Assembly (NCBI RefSeq): GCF_000226095.1
Contig: NC_016472.1
Span: 5,208,001 to 5,272,000, forward strand
From: Thermothelomyces thermophilus ATCC 42464
Taxonomy: Eukaryota; Ascomycota; Sordariomycetes; Sordariales; Chaetomiaceae
Reading direction: 5' to 3'
DNA length: 64,000 nucleotides
Shown here: piece by piece, positions 1 to 11,267 of the stretch
Numbering within the stretch: position 1 is the first letter of the stretch
Layout: every line of letters starts with the position of its first letter
Notes under the pieces: model-generated
The model's input: only the letters and a program-made list of their open reading frames with translations
Told to the model about the DNA's origin: nothing
Database searches by the model: none
Program-made: the position numbers and the translations under genes

Positions 1-1753
1 GAGGGCAGCCCCGGGTTGGCCATTACACTAGAGATCGCTGACGCACGATGTTCCCATGGAACTTCTTGGTCTCCCAAGACCCATCCATGCCTGGAACACG
101 GCACCGAAGTCGGAGAAATTTGGTCCGCGACCGACAATCCGACGCTGGCACGTTGAATGCCTTTCTGGGTGCTTTTCGGAGGAAGGTGCGCCAAGAATCC
201 TATTAACAAGCGAGTCATACGGCCAGGCTAAATTAAACGCTTTTTGCTTGTCGACTTCCGGGCTTTTTAGCCTGTCTGCAGCTTCCGGATTTGGCACAGC
301 ATCGAGAAGCAGGCAGCGGGATAGGATCACCGCCCACGCCGCCTTCCAGCGACGGCTTCGGTCGCCGCCACACAGGGGGTGCATCACAGCAGTTGTCTTC
401 CGACCGGGAGGATTTGAGATGCGCAGGCCCAGCTTAGCGGCTCTCCGTCGAAGCCGTCTGTCCTCTTGAAGTCCGCGGGACACGACGGAGCACGCCGGAG
501 GTGTTGCCTGGACGACGGAACGAGCTGGCGGGTTGCCGAAAAGCAGCGGAGGCGTTGGGCGACCCCTGGCGCTCTCGACCACTCTGCATCGCCCGCGCCA
601 ACGGATGTAGTTCCTACCTGCCGGAAGCGATTCCCGCAAAGGTATAGCTGGGCCCTGATGGACTGGAGAGTACGGACGTACATACATACGGGGTAAGGTA
701 GGTGCCAGACGGCCCTGGCCGCGCGGAAACCGCCGATAAGTCGTCTTCTTTTTTTTTTTTTTATTTTTTTTTTGGGGAGGGGGAAATCATGACAGGCGCG
801 GAAATCAACTGGGTTGACGAAATTGGAGACTGATAGTTGCTTTTATTGAAAAGTGCTCACCTGGGCCAAGCAGCCCACTTGCCGCCGGAGTTGGCGCGCC
901 TCGATCCAACAGCGGCAGGCACTCCCGGCTATTTCGCAATTTATGGCTGGGCAAGCAAGCACACGGCAGTCGCAAGTCGCAACCCCACGTTGGCTGCACG
1001 ACATTGCGTCCGGGGTTCGCGGGGAGGAGGCGGGCCTTCATTCCATGCGTCTGACAACCCACTCGCGACCTAAACTCTCTCGAGCTGGAAGCGGCATCGT
1101 GATGTCCCGAACCCGACTCTCTCATTGTCTGGCATCGACGAGCGGCCGCCAGCTCGCCACACACCACTGCCACACCAGCCGGCGCCCCCCAAATGTCGCG
1201 ACTTTTTGCTCGAAGGTAGCATTGAGGATCGAATGCTGCGTCGCTAGTCGCCTACCGGAGTTGCCCAGAAGGAGCAAGCGCACGCGCTCCCAAGGAACGG
1301 GAACGGCCGCCCAGGTCCATCGATAAGGAGCAGCAGCCCAGGTCGAGGTGGGCCGTATTCGTACCTGTTCCCCGAAGAGGCCTTCGATCCCACTCGCCCA
1401 GATCAGCGTGGAAGTGGACCGTTTAATCTGCAAGACTGCAAGACTGCTGCATCTCTTCATCCATTTCTTCCATTTCTCTCAACCCTCCCCGTCGCGTCGC
1501 CCGCTTTATCTCCATTCAGCCTTTCCCACCTCCCACCTTCCCCTCGCTCTTCGCCCGTTCTTCACGTCCCTCCCCCTCTGCCAACGCAATTTGCCCACAC
1601 ACATCCTCCGCAGGCCAGCACCCCTGGCGCCGGCTCGCTTGCTTCGAAGCAACTCACATCTCACTTCATACCCCGAAACCACCACCTCCCTCCCGGTTTC
1701 GACACGCCAAGGCCGGCCGGAATCCAATGAATTGATTACATGGCAATCTAGAT

Positions 1754-1769
1754 GAATTGACGTCAATTC
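1754..1769. promoter_or_regulatory. Perfect 16-bp palindrome with a CRE core
   Basis: GAATTGACGTCAATTC is a perfect palindrome centred on TGACGTCA, the full cAMP-response-element/ATF bZIP consensus. It lies about 545 bp upstream of the start codon of the C2H2 gene, next to the pyrimidine-rich promoter tract. Binding by an ATF/CREB-class bZIP factor is inferred from the consensus only. Confidence 0.45.
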
Positions 1770-1928
1770 CCTCGCGCTGCTTAGCAAGCCATCTCCAACC
1801 ACGCCTGGCCCGCACGGCCAGCCAACCCCGGACCATCTGCCCTCCCCACAAGTTCACCTGGTTTTGGCCGCCATCAAGAACGGCCGGGTGCAAGACAACT
1901 GCCGTGCTCATCCCATCGTACATACAAA

Positions 1929-1957
1929 GTGCGCGTGTGCGTGCGTGCGTGCGTGCC
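1929..1957. repeat. (GTGC)n-type microsatellite
   Basis: Tandem GTGC/GCGT units in the leader region upstream of the zinc-finger gene. Simple repeat; no function inferred. Confidence 0.7.
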
Positions 1958-2312
1958 GCAGCGGCGGGAAGACGTGGAGAACGGAACCGTGGAGAAAGAA
2001 AAACGCCCACCCTATCTTTATTTTTTTATATTTTTTTTCTTTCAGCCCATCAGAGGACTTGCCTCGCTGGCCAGTGGCAGGCTTCCTGCCGTGTTAGGTG
2101 CGCCCGGACTCGAACCACACACGGCACACACAACCCACCCCCCTTGCTGAGGTTCCGCTCTCTTCTCCCCCCGTTCACCCCAACCCAACCCCTAAAAAGG
2201 CCCCCGACGTCTCTCTGCATTTCCTGTCTGGGCCTCCCCCGCTAGCCTGGTCCGGTTCCACGATGCAGTGGACGCACCCCGCGAGCCACCCAGCCACGCT
2301 GCGCCAGATTCT

Positions 2313-4348
2313 ATGTCGACGTTTCCTCAACATCGAGCGATGCACGATGCGGGTCCATTTACCCCAGCCATCCAAACCGGACATCACCATGGCTCGCACG
2401 CCCTTCATCAGCAAGCCGCCGTGAGCGGCCCTTATGTGCCCTGCCCGTGAGTCATTCCCAAACGCCGTCGAACTCTTTTCAAGTCACCCTCAATTTTAGT
2501 TTATATTTTATCTTATTTTATGGATTTTCATTCTTTCTTATCGCGGATTCTCTGCTTTGCTCTTGCTGGGCTCTCCCCGTTCTTCAGCGAGCGCCAGGCC
2601 GTACACCCTCTCGACATAATGTACCCAGTAGCTGATGTTGATGGGCCAGATACGAGGACAAGGTCACCAAGGACGGCACTACAGCTCGCATGGTCCTCCT
2701 GTTTCTGCGGGAACTACTCGAGCAGCTATCTCTCGGGGAGCAAGCTCAGCAGAGCTATGGATGCCCCATGACCCGCTGCCACAGGAGCTTCGCGGCCCCG
2801 CTGCAGGTCGTCCAGCACCTCCTGTCCTGCCCGGAGCTCCCTAACGGCGAGTTCGATTGCGACAAGTGCAGTACTAGCCACAGCTTCCCGACCAACGAGA
2901 AGGATTGGGCGCAGTGGGTGGGCTGGCGATCGCCGCAACCCATGCACATCCAGCGGAAACGGAGCCTCGGGTCCAAGATGAAGGACTTTGCTCTGCGCAA
3001 GAAGGACCCGTCGCGCAAGCAAACTTCGGCCTTTGACTCGAACTTCAAGAACGCTTCCTCCATGGACACGCGACCCAGCACGGCCACCTCTGACGCGCCC
3101 AGCTCTATCTTCACTACTAAAGGCTTCCAACAGCATGCCGTCTTCCCCGGCCAGAATCCGGAACCACCCTCCTTCTCGGCTGTCCAGAAGCCGGTGCTGC
3201 CATCGAGCCTCCCCGAGGTCGATCCCGGCATGTTCTGGCCCGGTTTCAACGGGACCGCTTCTGACCTCCCGTCGACGGTGTCCTCAGTTGCCCTTTCTTC
3301 CACAGTGGATGAAACCCAATCTGAGCGTCTTTCGCAAAACACTTCGCAGAGCACGCTTTTTACCTCGAACCTAGATCCATACCAAAACACGGTTGGCTCG
3401 CCACAAGACTCCGACATCTCGGCCTCACAACAATACATGTACCCTCCACAACTACCCTTCAACCCCGGTCTGACATCTATTCCTAGCCATGTACCAACCA
3501 CGTCGTCCATGTGCCTAGACGAGCCTCTCCCGTTGTCGCAGAGCCCTGTCCCCCCGGCAGACCTTCGCTCGGCCGGCTCAAATGACAACGGGTGGTGGCG
3601 GCCAAAGGCAGAGGCCGAGACACCTCAGCCCACACCACCATCGTCCGGCCCGGATCCTGGCTTCCCCCTCCAGGCTAACGTGCTGGGCGGCCTAGCGCAG
3701 GGGATTGGCAGCGGGATGTCGAGTCCGACATCGCCGAGCACAGCCGCATCTCCGTTTTACCAAATACAGCAACCACCGTCGACCCAGTCCATGTCGCGGG
3801 CGCTGAGCCAAGAGTCGATGCAAAGCGGCATGACGACAGTCTTTGGGACGCCGATTTCAGAAGGAGGCGGGCCCGGCGCTGCAACACCACGCGCCGAGAG
3901 CCACCAACCACCCGCCCACCAACACAATCAACAACAAGGTCAGCAGTCAGCTGCTGTCTCGAGCAAACAAGAGACGGCGTCGGTCGAAGACCTCGTCTGC
4001 GACGAGTGCCAATGGAAGCCCAGGGGCGTCAGGGAGAATCTGAAAGGGTACCTGCGCAAGCACAAAAATACCCACAAAGGTGTCCGGCTAGCGTGCGACG
4101 TGCCGGGATGCGTCAAGACGTTCAGCCGGCTGGACAATCTCAAGAAACACAAGAAGGACAAGCACGGAATAGAAGACGCCGGCGGCTCTGGGAGTGCGAA
4201 GCGCGCGGCGGGCGAGTCGGCCGGGAACGGTGCCCAACAGGAGGCGGAGTCGAAGCGGCCACCCACCCGCGAGTCGCACCACATGCCCATGAGCGTCCCC
4301 ATCGTGTCGGAGGATTATTCCATGCTGTGGCCCGCGCTGCATTTTTAA
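2313..4348 (+). CDS. C2H2 zinc-finger transcription factor, two exons
   Basis: Exons 2313-2446 and 2650-4348 give 610 aa. The 203-nt intron (donor GTGAGT, branch-like CTGAT, acceptor CCAG) joins PYVPC-P to YEDKVTKDG and removes the stops of both flanking frames. The start is the first ATG in the exon-1 frame (MSTFPQHRAM). Residues about 80-125 hold a Cys/His-rich segment (CPMTRCHRSF, then CDKC). The middle is long, Ser/Pro/Gln-rich and probably disordered. Residues about 494-551 contain two C2H2 fingers: CDEC with KHKNTH, then CDVPGC with C-x12-H-x4-H (LKKHKKDKH). A basic tail follows. The fingers imply a nuclear DNA-binding regulator. Target genes are unknown and I cannot assign an orthologue name. 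Confidence 0.85.
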
Positions 4349-5763
4349 AAGAGGGGGTGGAGCGGATCAGAGAGTTAGCCAGCGGCCGGTTATGTTAAGC
4401 GGTCGTTTTGCCGAGACAAAAACAAGCCATTAAAGGCGCTTGTCGACGCATTCGTTGCAACATCTCCTTTGCTTTCTTGATTTCTCTGTGCCATACTAGG
4501 GTTGGGCCGAGGGAAGGACCTCGGAAGAGAGGGAGCGGCTCGAGCAAAACGCATCTTGTTTTCCTTTTTCTTCCCATTTGTGTTCCGGTCTGGATTTACG
4601 TCACAAATACCCACGAGCAGGGTACCTGAAGGGACCAAGCCACCAACGAAACTCTCGCTGCTTAGCGTTTGATTTGGCATTGAAAGCATGCGTTGTCAAT
4701 CTAACTTTTTTAATCTCGGTCTAATGTTATTTGCCTGCCGGGCCAATGCTATCGATGAGTGACGATCCCCCGGAAATGCCCCTCTCCTCTCGACCGGCAA
4801 TTGCGGCTCATGGCCGCGATATTAATTAAGGGTTACACAATCAGCATCTTAAGTCACTCACCGTCTGGGTTTCCTAGGCTGATCACTCCATTCTACTTAC
4901 AGCGCGCTCGATTGAAAGGCAACAGCCCAGCGCTTCAGCTGCATCACAGACAGACCCTCGCCGCCCTCCGGTGTCTATTTCCCTTTGCATCTTTTTCTTC
5001 TTTTTTTCACCTTTATTTTTGGTCCGCTCAATCTTCACCGGCCGTTCTTCTCTACCGATGGCAGCTACTTCCCATAACTTCCATGTCCCCGACCAGAAAG
5101 CCATTGACTTCAGGAAGCTCTTCCGGATAGGAGATCCTCAGGGCTTGGTTAGGGACCGCCCGTTGGTATCCTCATGGTCTATGGCTGCGAGATTTTGAGG
5201 GGCGCTTCCAGCCGCACAGGCGCTCATAAATGCTTTAGTATTTCAGCAAGAAGGACATCCCCACGATCCCAGGCAAATACCAAGTTAAGTTGAAAGGCTG
5301 GTGAAGATCGCGGTTCTTTTGTGTTCTCGTTGCACCACCATAAAAAGCCGTCACCTCCACTTCTCAGCAATTTGCCACAAGGTCCGTACTTGGGCAAAGC
5401 TCTTCGTGCCCATATAAGGGCCAGCCATTCTTGATGGACCAGTCTTGTAACGTCGGAGGATCGGATGACGTTCTGGGTCTGTCGATGGTGCGGGGTGATG
5501 TGGTGTGGTATTGGGCCAAACCCGCCACTTGCGTCCCAGCAACCACGACCTTCTCCAACAGACACAGCTCAGCATGACGACAGTGACGCACACTAGTCAA
5601 GTGAGGAACAGCCGACCACCGGATGGCATATATAGGGAGCACTTGAGGGGATGTGAGAGTCGCTCTTGAGCTTAGATTCCTCCTGCGAGTTCTCAATAAT
5701 AGCACTGATCCCATTCACCTGACCGACTACTAGTATTCCTATACTACACCCCAGATCAACACC
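4349..5763. other. Intergenic; one possible 46-codon ORF
   Basis: This holds the 3' flank of the zinc-finger gene and the promoter of the next gene. A pyrimidine-rich tract (4975-5040) precedes an ATG at 5058 that opens 46 codons to 5198 (MAATSHNFHVPDQKAIDF...). No splice extension or domain is visible, so it may be a micro-ORF, a relic or chance. AGGGG stress-element-like motifs occur near 5190 and 5643. Confidence 0.4.
5629..5634 (+). promoter_or_regulatory. TATA box of the small stress-like gene
   Basis: TATATA in the context GGCATATATAGGG, 135 bp upstream of the ATG at 5764. A clear TATA box with a nearby AGGGG motif suits a strongly inducible small gene. The regulation is inferred. Confidence 0.5.
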
Positions 5764-6311
5764 ATGGAACAAGGAGTGCACACCCATAAAGGCCACAAGA
5801 AGGCCGGCCATCCGCACCTCCATCCCAAGCCCGAGACTGGCTACACCGACGAGGCGGCGGAGGAGTGTCATGACCTCATCGACCAGGCCGAGGAGGCTGC
5901 CCATGTAAGTTTGATGTTTGGTTATTATCTTTGCTTTTTTGTCCCTTCCTGTTGTTTCCCCTTCCTGCAAGTAATTATACACAATTATATACTCTTCGTC
6001 GCCGGTCATCATTATCGGAAAGAAGTAAAAAAAAAAAAAAAAATCTCACCAGAACAGTTGGCTAACACGGGGCAACAAAGCTGCACGACCCAGACTCGAT
6101 GTACTCGATAACGAACAAGCCCGAGCATGTGCACAGGGCCACGGGCGGTCTGCAGGGCAGCGTCGGCAGCGCCGGCAAGGGCGCGGCCCAGAAGATGCAA
6201 GAGACGGGCAAGGGCGTGGCCCAGAAGATGCAAGAGACCGGCAAGGGCGTCTCAGAAACAGTCGGCCAGAAAGTGGACCAGATGAAGAAGACTGTCGGCC
6301 TGGAAAAATGA
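5764..6311 (+). CDS. Small LEA-like/stress protein with 11-residue repeats
   Basis: Exons 5764-5904 and 6081-6311 give 123 aa. The 176-nt phase-0 intron has donor GTAAGT, branch GCTAAC and acceptor AAG, and contains a 17-A tract. The next CAG (6092) would put a stop in frame, so the AAG acceptor is preferred. The N-terminus is His/Lys-rich (HTHKGHKKAGHPHLH). The C-terminal half has two exact copies of AQKMQETGKGV followed by a degenerate third, an amphipathic 11-mer like those of group-3 LEA proteins and heat/desiccation-responsive proteins. There is no signal peptide or membrane segment. A soluble stress-protective role is inferred from the repeat; no enzymatic motif is present. Confidence 0.75.
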
Positions 6312-7126
6312 AAAAAAAAATGAGTGAACCCGGCAAAGATATGTATTCTTAAAAGAGATTATAAAAGAACCAGAAGAAAAACAAATCGGCCTCTTCGGAA
6401 GGCAGACTGAAACACTGATGAGGAAAGATTCATGCAGAACTGATGACTCATGTTGGATGATCTGGCTCGTTCCTTCCCACTCCTACCCGAGGATGAAATC
6501 GAGCTGGTTGCCAACCACGGGTTGAAATTTGCTTAATTAACGCGAGCGAAAGCAATCTTGGAATAAAAAAGAGTCACGAGTCAGTAACCTTTTAGGATAA
6601 TAATTACGATCACGAAGTCGCTGCTAATTAATTATGCACGAATTACATCCATCAACAGACACCTTTTCCACGGGGAATTAGTAGCAATGGCAAATTAGCC
6701 GGCGCAAAACTGTTTGTTGATGATTTGGGGACTGATTAATGACAACGGTCTTTGCGAGAGGTTTGGTGTCGTTCCTGGGCTAGCACACATAGGATGGAAG
6801 CGTCATTCTGGATAAGCTGTGCTCAATTGGTTCGAAAGAGCCGGCAAAATGATGCTCAGCTCGATCTTGAAGGTCTTGATTCTTGGGTTCGGGTCTGAAA
6901 GATAATGGAGTGAGCAGAATCATGGTCCATGACCGGCAACGTATTTGATTTTCACCGTTTCTCGGGGACCACACCGCTATACTGAGCAAAATGCTTATCT
7001 CTCTGGGCCAATGATCCCGCGTATGATACCAAATGTCGAGAGACGTCATCCAACAGTAATACGCCAAAACCTAGAGTCAAACCCATTTCTCGATACTCTC
7101 CCACCACACCAGCAAGGCCAATGTTA
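6312..7126. other. Intergenic, no gene seen
   Basis: This lies between the plus-strand stress-like gene and the 3' end of the minus-strand gene at 7127. It is AT-richer than the neighbouring exons. Only short ORFs without protein character occur; nothing else is recognised. Confidence 0.6.
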
Positions 7127-8310
7127 CTAACCACCAGAACAGTCTTCCCCATCTACCTTTCCCTCCGCCTCCTCATCTACAGGGCACATAGAATCCACCA
7201 GGTACCAGCTCTCCCCCTCGGGCTCCGTCAGCATGACCGTTGGGATCCCGTCCTTGGGAGCGCTGCGCGTCTTGCTCTTCCGCCAGGTACAGCTCGGCAG
7301 GCCGTGCTTGCGCGGATCCTCGGCGATCCGGGCGCGCTTCCTCGCCAGGCGCACCTCGCACGCCACGCCCAGATGGCCCGAGTCGTCGACGGCGCAGTTG
7401 ACGTTGGGGCCCGGGAGGCGCCGGCGCATCATCGTCGTCGTGATCACTGTCATCTGCCTCCTCGGAGCTGCCGTTGCTGGGGCGACGTGGGCTTGACGAC
7501 GATCTCTCCCGGAAGCGGCCGCCGCGGGGGGGACGCCCCCGGTGCTGAGGGGCCTGGTCGCTTCTGCGCCGCCTCCTTCCTCCTAAGTTGGTATCGCTGC
7601 TCTAACGCCGCGGCCGCGGCCTTGGTGACCCGGACGACCTCGGAAATGTGCTCCTTTCGCCTGAGCGCGGCCGTTTCTCTCTCGATATGTAATTGCTCAA
7701 GGATTCTCTCCTCATCTTCTGGTGTTGTCAATTGGGTTGTGGGTTGCGGCGGCGGTGGAGCGAACGGCGCGGCTTGAACTTGTTGGTCCCAGCGCGGGGC
7801 GAGGGGAGTCTTGAGTGCGTCGGCTAGGCTTGTTCTAATGTTTTCAGAGCCTCTGATGTCCGGCCGGCTATCTTCTTCCTCGTAGGCAGTCGTGTATTTT
7901 CGCTGGGGCTGCGGTTGGATGATCTGCGACCGGTACCAGTCGACATCGCTGAGCGACTGAGCCGTGGGACCGTGTTCTTGGCAGTAGGAGATGCAGGTTT
8001 TTAAATGGCCCTCCTCGTCGTTCGGAAGAGGACCAGGTGAAGGAGTGACGCCGTTGGATCCAGTTGGTTCTCCCAGCTTCTCTTCGGGATGGACGACGCT
8101 GAGTGTGTTCTCGGACCCCGCGAAGTTGCCGTCAAACTCGGGGAGCTTCTCAGAAAGATCCTCCAGAGAATCCTCTAGGTCCGTTTCCATCACCCCATTA
8201 ATGTCGTGGAAGAATTGCTCCCAGGCGTGTGCGAAGTGGCGAACGGGCTGGAAGCGCTCCAGCAAGGCACCGCCGTGTCGAGCGTCTTTCAACCACAGCA
8301 CGTCGGTCAT
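7127..8310 (-). CDS. Unrecognised protein; frame broken twice near the C-terminus
   Basis: The N-terminal frame runs from ATG 8310 (MTDVLWLKDARHGG; A at -3) to a stop at 7450. It has an acidic stretch, Pro/Gln-rich linkers and a charged helix at about residues 205-245. The C-terminal frame ends at 7127 and reads like real protein (GHLGVACEVRLARKRARIAE, then SAPKDGIPTVMLTEPEGESW). Between them a third frame encodes a plausible Ser/Arg- then Asp-rich linker (RERSSSSPRRP, DDSDHDDDD). Removing one base from the seven-G run at 7526-7532 and one from GGGGCCCGGG at 7406-7415 would join all three into one protein of about 394 aa. I see no intron with usable splice and branch sites that does the same. 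This is either assembly error or recent damage. No family is recognised. Confidence 0.6.
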
Positions 8311-11267
8311 TTTTGCGCTTTTGAAGGGTGCGGAGCCGGGATCGCTAAGAGAGAACGGCCAAAAGACTTTAACACCGAACCGAAATGTGACTTCCCGATT
8401 CTGTCTTCAACGCAGACTCGTGGTCGAGAGAAAGCAGGAAGGTAGGACCGTGAAGAGGTTCAAGGCAGCGATCGGAAGGCTCAAAGTTCGGATTTTGCGC
8501 AGTTTGCTTCCGTGTCTGCTGTCAAGTGTGCGAGTACTGTACAGCAGATCAAGGATACCTTCAGGTGTGGACTGATCGATGAGAACGGGCATAATTAATT
8601 AGAGATGAATGCGTTTCGTGTGTTGCGGAAGCGATAGCCGCTGTTGGATTGCCAGAGCCCTTTCGAGTATTGCCGAACGGAAACTGTTCAGAAACTGTAG
8701 GAAGTTGCAATAAAGGGAACTTCCATCACACAAAGCTTCCGAGAGGATTGGATTGGACTTTGTAGTTGAAAGCATTGGATCCTGCATCAACGTCTGCAGG
8801 AGTCAGCGGTGTCAATAGAGTGCGCGTGTCAGGCAGGTTTGGCCGTAGGGCTCCCTTAACAGGGCGAAACTTCAAGTAGGTCAATGTCGGTGCTATCAGA
8901 GTTAGAAGATGTTATCTCAAAAAACGCAGAGGTTGTCGAGCGGGCTGTCTGGCCTACTGCCTCGCGTACGCCATGCGGGCGAGAAGACGAATCGTGGCGA
9001 AGAGCTGCTGCTGACTGCGTTTCTGCTTCTGTAACCATTCACCCGGTGGCATCATTGGATCTAACGAGGGCACTTTGCACTTTATAGTTCAGTCTCCAAC
9101 TTAGCGTTGTGCAGCTGAGACAGATTAAAGACCTCGATGGCGCACAGTGTTGAGTGCCCAGGCAAGCAGCCCGGAGGTGAGGGAGAGAGTAAGGATAGAA
9201 CCAGATGGAACGAGGAACAACAGACCGGATGACGCCCCCGACCAGGTGTTGCTGGAAGGACTCATAACCTGTAATTACTATTCCATCCTGAGTGAACGGC
9301 AGTCCGCTTTATAATTAAGGGGATGTGGTGGATGCCAGCACATAGCTTGACCTGCATCCAGATCCAGCTCCGAGGGAGTGATGCCGTACAGACAAATACA
9401 TGCAATGCTACTCTAATCATGCGAGCCAAAGGATGTCTCTTCGTTTCTTTATTTTTATTTTGTTTTGTTTTAAAGTTTTTGTTCATCTAGCACGAAAGCG
9501 AGCCATTGCCAGGAGAAGACAAGTCCACGTCGCCTGTCGTTCAATGCATGGAGCAGCCAAGAACATCGGAATCAATATTGTCATACGTAGAAAGAGCATG
9601 TTTCGGTTATCATGTACATGCTTTTTCGCACGATACGGAATCGCGCTGCAGTGTGGCTGGTGACTTGACTTATATAATTATATACATAGAAGCAAAACGT
9701 TTATCCTTCCCTTGGCTGTTCAACAAAGATCATATCAATGTGCATCTGCTGAGAAGTTGTTGGGCAAACAGTTTACCGGCGAACGCAGTGTTTGGAGACA
9801 CCACGCACATGCAAATCAGTATCACATGCCATGCTGCCAACGTTTGGTGCTTACGAAGCAACAGGATCTCGCGTACAACCCGCATGCCATGAAACATGCA
9901 TGTAGTCAACCTTAGCGGTGAGGTGAGGGCCAAGAGACACTATGCTGTATCCCGCCAGGCAACCCTGAAACTAATCGGCAGAAAGCTCCCCGACTGATTA
10001 ATACCACACACGGCAGCCCAGGCCACCGGGAACTGCGGCCATCCAATCTGTTTCATGTCCGATCTGATTCAAAAGATCTTCCCATCTCTCCAGGGTTCTT
10101 CCAGCCCCATGTTCGCTCCATCTAAACGCAGACCGACAAGGAAGTAGATATAGAGGCTCGCCGGCACACAAGAATCTTAAAAACTAGTCGACCGCGTAGC
10201 GGAAGAAAAATAAGAAAAGTGTTCGAAGCATGCAGAATAGAATTGGTATCCCCTCAACAGCAGATAATATTCCCATCCGTTTCCTTTCCCGTCCTTTTTT
10301 TGTTCCCACCATCCAACTAACTCCCCTGTTAATGTTCCCTGTCCGCGCAGCCAAGAGGCAGGCACACGGCCAAAACGAAAGAACCACCCCTCAATCAAAC
10401 CTTTGCAACCATGTCTCCCTGCACTCGTCCCTCTCGTCCGAGGACAAAAATCGAGTGATCGCGCCCCTCAAGAGAGCAAACCGGGGGCGATATTTTAAAT
10501 CAGCCCCACCAGTAACACACGCCGCCAGCTGCATGGTCAGAAGCGAAGAAGTGGGAAGAAGAATAAAAAAAAAACATCGCTTTTGGGCTTCTTTGGTATA
10601 AGGTTTGAGATGCACGCAGACATAAGACAAAAAGGAAGAGTAAGCATCACAGGATAGGACGCGCTGCCACGCACACGCAGCACAAAACAACAAAGGAAAC
10701 CGGTATGGTCGAAGGCGTGCAACGCCGCCATGCCAGAATGGCAGCTTGAAGAAGCGCTATATTCTAGCCCGGGTTGAAGCTCGAGCAAGCCACCAGCTGG
10801 AGCCAATGAAGGTGAAGGTGTGTTGAAAACAATGCTGCCAATCTAGCCGCGAGCTGAATGTTCCGCATAAGAATTGTTTTCTAGTGGAAGGTAAGGGGGC
10901 AGATAAACGGACCCGCCGCTGGGTAGGAAGTTGGCTAACTTGGGGCTGGAGCGCCTATGCCTTCTTGAGGTGTCTTCGGAGACCAGCTGGGCCGCCGCGA
11001 GAGGAAGCCTTAACGTTGTGGTTCGCAAGTCCTCTATTAACGCCGAGCTGTCGGCACGGCAGTGAGTCGTCGGCGGTCTCCTTGCCGTGGGTGTAACAGA
11101 GGCCGGTAGACTCAAAGCTCGGCAATGGCAGACCGTCCAACCTGGGGATCCTAGCGCCCATCGGCAGGGCCCAAAGCATATAAGGCCTTCTGTCCGGCTT
11201 GCAGAGTCGAAGCTCAGCAAGCACGAACGCCGGGGCGGTTCCCCCTAGGTATTCGGACCACGGCCAT
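8311..11267. other. Nearly 3 kb of intergenic DNA, no gene seen
   Basis: This is the upstream region of the gene at 7127-8310 and the 3' flank of the bHLH gene. Both strands have only short ORFs without domains, splice support or codon-like composition. No tRNA, 5S rRNA or repeat was recognised. A noncoding RNA cannot be excluded. Confidence 0.55.

Larger units (their letters stand above)
1..2312. other. Intergenic and promoter/leader region before the C2H2 gene
   Basis: No convincing protein is seen on either strand; the ORFs present are low-complexity, Arg/Pro/Ser-rich GC-frame artefacts without domains or splice support. A T-tract lies near 748-774. From about 1450 to 1700 and again from 2130 to 2260 the plus strand is strongly pyrimidine-rich, as is usual for filamentous-fungal promoters and 5' leaders, and it leads into the zinc-finger gene starting at 2313. 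A 5'-UTR intron is possible but cannot be placed. Confidence 0.6.

Noticed and set aside
28-687. 219-codon minus-strand ORF at the window start
   Set aside because: Arg/Pro/Ser-rich, overlapped by similar ORFs in other frames, no domain and no intron signals.
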